From Candidatus Peregrinibacteria bacterium CG10_big_fil_rev_8_21_14_0_10_49_16 (GTDB lineage Bacteria; Patescibacteriota; Gracilibacteria; Peribacterales; Peribacteraceae), in NCBI GenBank assembly GCA_002772605.1, contig PFDS01000037.1:1-7573 (forward strand): DNA of 7,573 bases, written 5' to 3'. Made by a program: the position numbers and the translations under genes. Below, piece after piece: positions 1-6,026 of the stretch. The notes under the pieces are model-generated. The model was not told the DNA's origin. It made no database searches and saw nothing but the letters and a program-made list of their open reading frames with translations. Numbering within the stretch: the stretch's first letter is position 1; each line of letters begins with the position of its first letter.

Positions 1-465
1 GGATAATCCCAAACGCCTCGCTACACGAAATACATGCGTATCCACGGCAATACCTTCGTTCTTGGAAAAACACGCCCATAAAATAATCGATGCAGTTTTG
101 CGACCTACGCCGGGTAACTCAAGAAGTTCCTCCATCGTGTGAGGCACGTTGCCTTTATGCTTCTCAAGCAAGATCGCACACATCTCCTGAATGTGCTTCG
201 CTTTCATGCGAAATGTTCCACAGGAACGAATGTCATTCTCTAATTCTTCTCTCGGAACTGTCACATAGTTCTTCGCAGTGTTGTACTTTTTGTACAGCAT
301 CTTACTCACCGTATTCACACGCGCATCCGTACACTGTGCGCTCAGAATGGTGACTACAAGTAAGTCTAACGGCGTGCGATAGTGCAGAAACGTCCGGGGG
401 GGCTTGTAGAGAGAACGCAGTTCCTGAAGAACGCCCTGTACTGTCAACTTCGTTTTCGTGACCAT
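1..465 (-). CDS. nth: Endonuclease III, DNA glycosylase/AP lyase (C-terminus beyond the left edge)
   Basis: This is a base-excision repair enzyme that removes oxidised pyrimidines and nicks abasic sites. The first 155 residues are visible, starting from ATG at 463-465. The N-terminal helical part carries the family motif LSAQCTDARV (residues 41-50). The helix-hairpin-helix LPGVGRKTA (residues 117-125) includes the expected catalytic lysine K123, and VDTHVFRVARRLGL (141-154) includes the catalytic aspartate D142; these correspond to K120 and D138 of the E. coli enzyme. The family is about 210 residues long, so the C-terminal part, which usually holds four cysteines for a [4Fe-4S] cluster, is outside the window and cannot be checked. 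The gene diverges from the exonuclease gene across 31 bases. No Shine-Dalgarno sequence precedes the ATG. MutY is a related alternative, but LSAQCTD and the lysine in the hairpin point to Nth. Confidence 0.95.
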   Translation of the reverse strand, partial: MVTKTKLTVQGVLQELRSLYKPPRTFLHYRTPLDLLVVTILSAQCTDARVNTVSKMLYKKYNTAKNYVTVPREELENDIRSCGTFRMKAKHIQEMCAILLEKHKGNVPHTMEELLELPGVGRKTASIILWACFSKNEGIAVDTHVFRVARRLGLS

Positions 466-477
466 AAAACATCATTC

Positions 478-487
478 ATTTTACACT
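478..487. promoter_or_regulatory. Possible overlapping divergent -10 boxes for nth and the exonuclease operon
   Basis: The 31-base gap between the divergent nth and exonuclease genes contains TAAAAT on the minus strand (483 to 478; five of six bases match TATAAT) and TACACT on the plus strand (482-487; four of six). Each would place a transcript start only a few bases from its start codon, consistent with the absence of Shine-Dalgarno sequences. A weak plus-strand -35 candidate is GTGACC at 458-463, 18 bases upstream of TACACT. No convincing minus-strand -35 is seen. The call rests on position and short matches only. Confidence 0.3.
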
Positions 488-496
488 CACCACCCT

Positions 497-1072
497 ATGC
501 TTCCACCTCTCACAGTTTTTGATGTCGAAACAACGGGACTCGACCCGAGAAAAGGATCTCGCATTATTGAGATCGCGGGCATGCGTATCGAACACGGCAT
601 CATACAGGAAGAGTCTGCATTCACCTCATTCGTCAATCCTGAATGTTCTCTCCCCCCGGAAACACGGCAGATTTCAAAACTCACCGATGAAGATGTGAGA
701 GAAGCGCCAACAATTATGAACGTCTTGCCGGACTTCCTGGCATTTGCCAAAGGGTCTATCCTGGTCGCGCACAACGCTGCATTCGATAGAGGATTCTTGG
801 AAGTGGAGAAAGACCACTGCTGGGGATACATCGAACTTCCGGAAACATTCTGCACCATGAAGCTCAGTCAAAGCTTATTCCCGCAGGAATTTCGCCACAA
901 CCTCGACACGCTTGCGAAGCGCTTTGAACTGCGGTTACCAGAGAACCGCCATCGTGCTCTCCCGGATGTCCTTCTCACGGCAAAAGCACTCTTGAGAATG
1001 CTGGAAATCGGGAAAATTACGCACGTAGATGAATTACGAAAGAGGGCAAGTTTGGAGTATGCTACAGCGTAG
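497..1072 (+). CDS. DnaQ-type DEDDh 3'-5' exonuclease (Pol III epsilon-like)
   Basis: The product is a 191-residue single-domain exonuclease of the RNase T/DnaQ superfamily, likely a proofreading or repair nuclease. All three motifs are present. ExoI is VFDVETTGLDP (residues 7-17; metal ligands D9 and E11), ExoII is LVAHNAAFDRGFL (89-101; D97) and ExoIII is HRALPDVLLTA (152-162; H152 and D157), which gives the DEDDh type. The domain starts almost at the N-terminus, so I chose ATG at 497. An in-frame GTG at 458 would add 13 residues with no domain match and would overlap the start of nth on the other strand. No Shine-Dalgarno sequence precedes either start. It is the first gene of a probable operon, and its TAG stop shares one base with the def start. 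Without other replication genes nearby, it cannot be decided whether this is the replicative epsilon subunit or a stand-alone nuclease, so I give no symbol. Confidence 0.9.
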   Translation: MLPPLTVFDVETTGLDPRKGSRIIEIAGMRIEHGIIQEESAFTSFVNPECSLPPETRQISKLTDEDVREAPTIMNVLPDFLAFAKGSILVAHNAAFDRGFLEVEKDHCWGYIELPETFCTMKLSQSLFPQEFRHNLDTLAKRFELRLPENRHRALPDVLLTAKALLRMLEIGKITHVDELRKRASLEYATA

Positions 1073-1524
1073 TGGCCATTCTTCCGATCATTACCGGCAC
1101 CGATAAGGCTATCTTGAGGCAGAAAACAGCACCCGTGTCACGTGTCACCAAAGAGATACTGAAGCTTCTGAAAGACATGGAAGAAACCATGGAAGACGCA
1201 CAAGGATCTGGAAACGCTCTCGGTATTGCCGCTCCGCAAATCGGTCAATCGCTGCGCGCATGTCTCGTGCGCATCGACGACAAAATCCTCCCTCTCGTCA
1301 ACCCTCAAATCACATGGAAAAGTAATGAACAGGACATCATGGAAGAAGGCTGTCTTAGTCTTCCCGATATCTACGTACCGGTTCCGCGAGCACTCCAGAT
1401 CAACATCACCTATACAGATACGAAAGGAAAACCACAGGAACGCGGATTTGAGCACCTATATGCTCGCATTATTCAGCACGAACTCGACCACCTTGATGGT
1501 ATCATAATACTAGACTATATATAA
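1072..1524 (+). CDS. def: Peptide deformylase
   Basis: This metalloenzyme removes the formyl group from the N-terminal methionine of new proteins as they leave the ribosome. The product has 150 residues and the typical opening AILPIITGTDKAILR. Three family motifs are visible: GIAAPQ (residues 51-56; Q56 stabilises the intermediate), EGCLSLP (92-98; metal ligand C94), and QHELDHLDG (135-143; metal ligands H136 and H140, catalytic E137). The start is GTG at 1072-1074, which shares its first base with the TAG stop of the upstream exonuclease gene and implies translational coupling. A GGAG lies 14 bases upstream of the start, too far for an ordinary ribosome binding site. The chain ends ten residues after the last metal ligand, so the C-terminal helix of longer enzymes (E. 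coli about 169 residues) is mostly missing. The catalytic core is intact. gatB follows after six bases. Confidence 0.97.
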   Translation: MAILPIITGTDKAILRQKTAPVSRVTKEILKLLKDMEETMEDAQGSGNALGIAAPQIGQSLRACLVRIDDKILPLVNPQITWKSNEQDIMEEGCLSLPDIYVPVPRALQINITYTDTKGKPQERGFEHLYARIIQHELDHLDGIIILDYI

Positions 1525-1530
1525 AGAAGT

Positions 1531-2979
1531 ATGTCTAGGCTGGAAACCATTATCGGCCTGGAGATTCACGCTCAAATGAACACCAAAACGAAAATGTTCT
1601 GTGGGTGTGACAACGATGCCTTTGGCAAAGCTCCCAACACAACCATCTGCCCCATCTGCACAGGACACCCGGGAACCTTGCCCGTTCCTAATGCAGAAGC
1701 AATCCAGAAAGCCATTCTTGCTTCTCTGGCACTGCAATGCACCATACGAGAGGAGTGTCACTTCGATAGAAAGCACTACTTCTACCCCGATCTTCCCTAC
1801 GGATTTCAGATCTCCCAGTACGACTTCCCTCTCGCAGAAAAGGGAACACTCTCATTTGAGATACACGACAGTAGCGGAAACATAGAACGAGAAGGTACGT
1901 GCGGCATTACGCGTCTTCATATGGAGAACGATGCCGGAAAACTGACCCACAGGGGAAGCAGCACGCTCTGCGATTACAACCGTGCCGGCACACCGCTCAT
2001 GGAAATTGTTACAGAGCCGGATCTTCGAAGCAGTGAAGAAGCAGTTGCATTCGCACAGGAACTGCGCCGCATTCTCGTTGCAGTCAACACATCGGAAGCA
2101 GACATGTTCAAGGGCATGATGCGATTTGATGCCTCCATTTCTCTGCGTAAAAAAGGTACGGACAAACTCAACCCGCGCAGCGAGATCAAAAATCTCAACT
2201 CATTTAAGTCGCTGGAGAAAGCGGTCCTCTACGAAGAGAAACGTTTGACGAAACTCTGGGAAGACACAGGCGGACCGCTGAAAGGCAACATCACCGTTGG
2301 CTGGTTGGATGATGAAGAGAAAACCAAGGTTCTCCGTGATAAAGAAGGAGCGGCAGATTACCGCTACTTCCCCGAACCGGACATTCCACCGCTGCAGTGC
2401 AGGAAGCAAGATATTGAAAAAATGAAAAAGACACTTCCTTCGCTTCCGCGTGCAATGAAGAAACACTACACTTCTCTGCATCTGAAAGAAAAACAGGCAC
2501 AACAACTCATCGACCAGCCCAAACTTCGCTCCATCTTCGATGCTGTCTACGAGAAAACGAATGATGCAAAGCGCGCTGCAAGTTTTGTACTCACCCAACT
2601 TCTCGGCTTTCTCAATGCCGCAGAGAAGTCTATTGATGACGGACCGAACGTGGCAGCACTACTAGAACTCATCGAACAGATCGATAACGGCACTATTTCT
2701 GCAAATGCCGGGAAAGAGGTATTGGGTGTCATGGTGCAAACCGGAAAATCCGCTCTGGCACTTATTGAAGAAAAAGGCCTTAGGCAAATCTCGGATGACC
2801 GCGTTCTTGAAGATCTCGTCCGCAAGGCCATCGAATCAAACCCGCAGGCGGTTGCTTCTTACAAAAACGGCAAAGAGCAAGCCCTCGGCGTTGTTGTAGG
2901 GTGGGTGATGAAAGAAAGTAAGGGACAGGCAAACCCTGCACAGGTAAACCAACTGCTCCGTGGTGCTTTGGCTACATAG
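1531..2979 (+). CDS. gatB: Asp-tRNA(Asn)/Glu-tRNA(Gln) amidotransferase subunit B
   Basis: GatB is the tRNA-binding kinase subunit of the GatCAB complex. It phosphorylates Glu or Asp mischarged on tRNA-Gln or tRNA-Asn so that ammonia from GatA can form Gln-tRNA or Asn-tRNA. The product has 482 residues, the normal full length. The cradle domain opens with GLEIHAQMNTKTKMFCGC, and four cysteines (24, 26, 40, 43) form the zinc-binding-type cluster known from the family. Further signatures are DYNRAGTPLMEIVTEPDLRS (148-167), SEIKNLNSFKSLEKA (217-231) and DYRYFPEPDIPPL (276-288). The C-terminal YqeY-like tail ends with KGQANPAQVNQLL (464-476), also typical. The ATG at 1531 is six bases after the def stop, with a weak AAAGAAG in between as a possible ribosome binding site. 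gatA and gatC are not in the window. The presence of GatB suggests that the organism makes Gln-tRNA and/or Asn-tRNA by the indirect route. Confidence 0.98.
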   Translation: MSRLETIIGLEIHAQMNTKTKMFCGCDNDAFGKAPNTTICPICTGHPGTLPVPNAEAIQKAILASLALQCTIREECHFDRKHYFYPDLPYGFQISQYDFPLAEKGTLSFEIHDSSGNIEREGTCGITRLHMENDAGKLTHRGSSTLCDYNRAGTPLMEIVTEPDLRSSEEAVAFAQELRRILVAVNTSEADMFKGMMRFDASISLRKKGTDKLNPRSEIKNLNSFKSLEKAVLYEEKRLTKLWEDTGGPLKGNITVGWLDDEEKTKVLRDKEGAADYRYFPEPDIPPLQCRKQDIEKMKKTLPSLPRAMKKHYTSLHLKEKQAQQLIDQPKLRSIFDAVYEKTNDAKRAASFVLTQLLGFLNAAEKSIDDGPNVAALLELIEQIDNGTISANAGKEVLGVMVQTGKSALALIEEKGLRQISDDRVLEDLVRKAIESNPQAVASYKNGKEQALGVVVGWVMKESKGQANPAQVNQLLRGALAT

Positions 2980-2989
2980 TGAGTTCTTC

Positions 2990-3550
2990 TTACTCCACCC
3001 GCATCATGTATTGTCCCGTTTCCGTATTCACCCGTACCGTATCCCCCTCGTGTAAAAATAGTGGCACGTTCACCACAACACCACTTTCCAATGTGGCGGG
3101 CTTGGTGCCGCCCGTTGCGGTATCGCCTTTGACGCCAGGCATGGTTTCGGCAATCTTCATGTCCACGGTAGGCTTCAATTGAATGCCAATCGTCTGGCCG
3201 TTGAAGATGACCGCATCCACTTCACCTCCTTCTACAAGGTAGGATACCGCGTCACCAATAGTATCCTCCGAAAGCGAAAACTGGTCATAGTCATCCAAGT
3301 TCATGAAGGTGAACATTGTTCCGTCGTTATACAGGTACTGCACTCGCCGGTATCCCACATCTGCCGGCTCAATCTTCTCACTCCCCTGAAAGTTTTGAGC
3401 AATAATCGCCCCTGTCAGGAGATTTTTTAACTTACACTGCATATTCGCCTTACTCTGGCTTTTGCGTCCAAACTTGGATGAGATCACTAAGTACGGCGTC
3501 CCATCAAGATTCACTGCTCGCCCAGGCTTGAGATCAGTAATGTCATACAT
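2990..3550 (-). CDS. efp: Elongation factor P with a glutamine at the usual modification site
   Basis: EF-P binds between the ribosomal P and E sites and relieves stalling at consecutive prolines. The 186-residue product has the normal length and three beta-barrel domains. The N-terminal KOW-like domain is followed by the central domain (YLYNDGTMFTFMN, about residues 73-85) and a strongly conserved C-terminal domain (GDTATGGTKPATLESG, about 142-157). The loop that normally carries the modified residue aligns without gaps to E. coli EF-P, yet reads GRKSQSKAN (28-36), which places Q32 at the position of E. coli K34. Lysine or arginine is usual there, and the common PGKG pattern is absent. K30 and K34 flank the site. 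The ATG at 3550 is 15 bases after the stop of the FecR/DUF5667 gene, without a well-placed Shine-Dalgarno sequence, so efp is probably co-transcribed with that gene. It converges on gatB with 10 bases between the stops. Confidence 0.96.
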   Translation of the reverse strand: MYDITDLKPGRAVNLDGTPYLVISSKFGRKSQSKANMQCKLKNLLTGAIIAQNFQGSEKIEPADVGYRRVQYLYNDGTMFTFMNLDDYDQFSLSEDTIGDAVSYLVEGGEVDAVIFNGQTIGIQLKPTVDMKIAETMPGVKGDTATGGTKPATLESGVVVNVPLFLHEGDTVRVNTETGQYMMRVE

Positions 3551-3565
3551 GGCCTAATTCTAGCC

Positions 3566-5368
3566 CTATAACACTCCTGCATCAATTTGTCGCCTTCTCA
3601 GATCCTGCATTGCAGAACGAATGGAGCGAGAAAGCTCACTTTCCTCAGGAAAACTCGCATAGAGTTTGCGGAGAATGCGCCCTTCATCACGGTGACCTTC
3701 CAGCAAGACCAACTCTTTCAGCAGCTGGTTGCGACGGCTACGCGGCAGAGTGTATGTCACAAACACACGGTACCGGACTCCTTCGATGAAGGATGCGATT
3801 TCCTCTTCACTCAATGACGGCGGTTCGGCACTCCTGCGCGGCAGGTAGGCAAGAACACCCTGCAACACTTCTTCTTCGGCAGTAGTTCTTTCTTCTTTTT
3901 TCAACAAGAGTGATGAAACACGAGAGAGAAGCATGTACACCTCTCGCCGAGCCACGGCAGAAATTCGGTTCTCTCTGTAAAGGGTCAATGACGGTTCTAA
4001 CACCAGAAAACGCTCCAAGAGTTTCTGCACATCATCAGTACTCTCTGTGAGAGCAATAAGGTTATCGAGAAGCACTGCCTCATCCGCTCGGTCTTCCATC
4101 ACATCTCCCAGTGCGGCGCCTGCCTCGAGCACAACCTGTTTCAGCAGATATACATCATCGTCTGGCAATACCGCTCCCATAGTCGCAGCATTCTCCATGA
4201 GTTCGGACTGGAGAAGTTTCTTGACAAAGACATCTTGGTCCAAATGACCTGCTACTGCCAACATGGCATCTTTATATTCCTCCAGAGGAACCTGCACCTC
4301 TGTATGCCCATTCTTCAGAAGAGCAACAACTTCATTGAGACGTTTCTCCGCATGAACAAGCTGCTTCTTTACGCGTGTTTCTTCATCAAACGTGAACAGC
4401 GTGTCAACAGCTTCAGCTGCACGCTTCACCGGATACAGTGGTGAAGTTGGCAAAATACCTGCCAGCGCAATGCGTTGCTCCTTCTGCCACTGTGCTACCT
4501 CTTTGCGATGTACAGCATCACGGTTGAGATTCTGCTCAGTCCAACCAAACGTAAACTCACGCGGCTGAATATCCGTTACATAAGACTCATCACTCTGCCA
4601 GAGTTGTGTCCGTTGTCCCGCAATGAGAGAAATGATCCGATTGCCACGCACGACCTCAGCTCGACGGTTCCACACACTCACCTCCAGAAGGGTGCTTTTT
4701 GCAATCGACACACTTCCTTCCTGCACCAGCACTGTTCCAAAATCCGTCTGTATAGCCAGTGGTTCTACCGTAAACGGTAACAGTCCCTGTACCCAGACCG
4801 TTCCTTCCTGGAGCACAAGACTTGGCTCACCTAAATCATCCTGTGGACGATCTGCCAAATCACGCACTTCCACTATGGTCGATGGTGCCAAACGTACGAC
4901 TCCGTCATCATGAAAGACAATAGTCGCTTCACTACCACCGGCTGTACGAAGTTGTTGATGACCCTCTAGCACAAACTCACCAGTGATCGGTTCCCATCCT
5001 CCGGATGCGCCCAGCACGTACACCGTCCCTTGTGTTGGCAGAAGCATCACAGGAGAATCTGCCACAGTGGGCGAGGCGAAGAAGAGTAATGGACTCGTGC
5101 GAATGACCACAGCTACGGCTATAACAGCGGTGGCCCATTTCGGAATAAACCATCGAGATGACAAAACAGGAAAGGACAGTATTCTTGTCAGCACGGTGTT
5201 CCATAACGCACGCTGCATGTGTGGTAGCGGATCGAGTGCATCTTTCGCATTCTGCAGTTGTCCCACTGAGGAAACAGTCCCACGCACACGCATCCATACA
5301 TCATGCTTCTGCCGATCAGTGGCAGAAAGCAGAGCACGGGCGGTGATCATCTTGGAGAGAAATGACAT
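3566..5368 (-). CDS. Single-pass membrane protein with FecR-like and DUF5667-like domains; probable regulator of the ECF sigma factor
   Basis: The product has 600 residues from ATG at 5368. The reading frame stays open to 5479, but that would overlap the sigma gene by 77 bases. The chosen start lies 12 bases after a putative ECF promoter; ATG at 5350 is an alternative. Residues 1-75 are polar to mixed and probably cytoplasmic. One hydrophobic segment follows at about 77-97. A FecR-like beta-rich region spans about 111-224 (GTVYVLG; HDDGVVRLAPSTIVEVRD; VLQEGTVWVQ; TDFGTVLVQEGSVSIA). A DUF5667-like helical region begins at about 303 with LPTSPLYPVKRAAEAVDTL and continues with TRVKKQLVHAEKRLNEVVALL. 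Residues 415-600 look helical and charged, and I recognise no domain there. FecR proteins commonly pass an envelope signal to an ECF sigma factor, and this gene lies directly downstream of one, so I infer an anti-sigma or sensor role. No HxxxCxxC zinc anti-sigma motif is present. Confidence 0.8.
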   Translation of the reverse strand: MSFLSKMITARALLSATDRQKHDVWMRVRGTVSSVGQLQNAKDALDPLPHMQRALWNTVLTRILSFPVLSSRWFIPKWATAVIAVAVVIRTSPLLFFASPTVADSPVMLLPTQGTVYVLGASGGWEPITGEFVLEGHQQLRTAGGSEATIVFHDDGVVRLAPSTIVEVRDLADRPQDDLGEPSLVLQEGTVWVQGLLPFTVEPLAIQTDFGTVLVQEGSVSIAKSTLLEVSVWNRRAEVVRGNRIISLIAGQRTQLWQSDESYVTDIQPREFTFGWTEQNLNRDAVHRKEVAQWQKEQRIALAGILPTSPLYPVKRAAEAVDTLFTFDEETRVKKQLVHAEKRLNEVVALLKNGHTEVQVPLEEYKDAMLAVAGHLDQDVFVKKLLQSELMENAATMGAVLPDDDVYLLKQVVLEAGAALGDVMEDRADEAVLLDNLIALTESTDDVQKLLERFLVLEPSLTLYRENRISAVARREVYMLLSRVSSLLLKKEERTTAEEEVLQGVLAYLPRRSAEPPSLSEEEIASFIEGVRYRVFVTYTLPRSRRNQLLKELVLLEGHRDEGRILRKLYASFPEESELSRSIRSAMQDLRRRQIDAGVL

Positions 5369-5380
5369 GTCTATACAGAG

Positions 5381-5407
5381 AAACGAAGAAATTCGGCTTT
5401 TGTTACG
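5381..5407 (-). promoter_or_regulatory. Putative ECF-type promoter of the FecR/DUF5667 gene (repeat copy 2)
   Basis: Read on the minus strand, this element has CGTAAC (5407 to 5402) as a -35-like box, 16 bases, then CGTTT (5385 to 5381) as a -10-like box. It ends 12 bases before the ATG at 5368, so a transcript would have a very short leader. It closely resembles the element upstream of the sigma gene (5995-6022): the outer blocks CGTAACAAAA and TTTCTTCGTTT are identical, and only the middle 6-7 bases differ. The -35 box includes the stop codon of the sigma gene. AAC-type -35 and CG-type -10 boxes spaced 16-17 bases apart are typical of ECF sigma promoters, for example those of B. subtilis SigX and SigW. 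That the neighbouring sigma factor uses this site is inferred. Confidence 0.55.
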
Positions 5408-5972
5408 TAGAAAACTGAAACTGTGGCGAGAGTTGCGCCTCCAACTTGCGCAGGGCTCGTAATTTGAGCACACGCACACCTCCTTCTGTCATATGAAGCA
5501 CTGTTGCGACTTCTTTATGCGACAAATCCGCAATAAAAGAGAGCACAAGAACCTCGCGGTAACGCCGCGGTAATTGGTCAAGCGCTTCGCGAACTATGTG
5601 TACTGCCTCCTGCTCAGCAAATCGTCCTTCAGGCGTATTGAATTTGTCGGTATCTACAAGGTTCTCTGACACTTCTTCAAACCCACGTTGTGCACGGTAG
5701 ACATCAATCACCGTATGGCGTGCAATGCGAAAAAGCCACGCGGAAAAGGGAATATTCTTCTTTGAAGTATAGGTATGCAACTTTTCCCACGCTTTCACAA
5801 AAATATCCGCCACTGTGTCCTCCGCCAGGTCTCGAGGCAGACGAAACGCCGCATAGCGATATACTTGCGGAAAAAAGACATTGTAGAGCTCTTCAAATGC
5901 ATCAGTATCTCCATCCTGCGCCTGCAAGACACACTGTTGCAGCTCTTCCTCTGACAGAGATTCTATGGCCAT
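5403..5972 (-). CDS. ECF-family (group 4 sigma-70) RNA polymerase sigma factor
   Basis: The product has 189 residues, a usual length for ECF factors. Region sigma-2 covers about residues 22-95: DAFEELYNVFFPQVYRYA, then DLAEDTVADIFVKAWEKL (the 2.2 core-polymerase contact), then FSAWLFRIARHTVIDVYR (-10 recognition side). A linker of about 30 residues follows. Region sigma-4 (about 125-178) contains LDQLPRRYREVLVLSFIADLS and the helix-turn-helix SHKEVATVLHMTEGGVRVLK, which would read the -35 box. There is no sigma-1.1 or sigma-3 domain. The ATG at 5972 follows a 54-base gap after guaA, and no Shine-Dalgarno sequence is visible. The next gene, 34 bases downstream, encodes a FecR/DUF5667 membrane protein that is its likely partner. 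Near-identical promoter-like elements precede both genes, which suggests autoregulation. The trigger and ECF subgroup cannot be told from the sequence alone. Confidence 0.95.
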   Translation of the reverse strand: MAIESLSEEELQQCVLQAQDGDTDAFEELYNVFFPQVYRYAAFRLPRDLAEDTVADIFVKAWEKLHTYTSKKNIPFSAWLFRIARHTVIDVYRAQRGFEEVSENLVDTDKFNTPEGRFAEQEAVHIVREALDQLPRRYREVLVLSFIADLSHKEVATVLHMTEGGVRVLKLRALRKLEAQLSPQFQFST

Positions 5973-5994
5973 AGGAATAGAAGTATACCTGTGT

Positions 5995-6022
5995 AAACGA
6001 AGAAAATCTGCGTTTTGTTACG
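5995..6022 (-). promoter_or_regulatory. Putative ECF-type promoter of the sigma factor gene (repeat copy 1)
   Basis: On the minus strand, CGTAAC (6022 to 6017) is followed after 17 bases by CGTTT (5999 to 5995), and the ATG of the sigma gene lies 22 bases further on. The element begins four bases after the guaA stop codon. Outside a 6-7 base central stretch it is identical to copy 2 at 5381-5407, across 21 positions in two blocks, in an otherwise unrelated sequence context. The arrangement fits an autoregulated ECF promoter. A competing reading is a housekeeping -10 box TATACT (5987 to 5982; five of six bases match TATAAT), but no good -35 box stands 17 bases upstream of it. Both could operate. 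Confidence 0.55.
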
Positions 6023-6026
6023 ATTT

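Noticed and set aside
90..353. Open plus-strand frame of 87 codons
   Set aside because: It lies antisense inside nth, whose motifs are unmistakable, and its cysteine- and serine-rich translation resembles no protein family.
458..496. GTG start at 458 for the exonuclease
   Set aside because: It would overlap the nth start region on the other strand and add 13 residues before a domain that normally starts close to the N-terminus.
2981..2995. GAGT...ACTC hairpin between gatB and efp
   Set aside because: The stem is only four pairs and no T-run follows on either strand.
4983..5462. Open plus-strand frame of 159 codons opposite the start of the FecR/DUF5667 gene
   Set aside because: It is antisense to a gene with clear domains, shows no recognisable motif, and spans the promoter-like element and the end of the sigma gene.
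5369..5479. Longer N-terminus (37 extra residues) for the FecR/DUF5667 protein
   Set aside because: It would overlap the sigma gene by 77 bases and begin upstream of the putative promoter; its arginine- and cysteine-containing sequence looks like an out-of-frame reading of the sigma-4 end.
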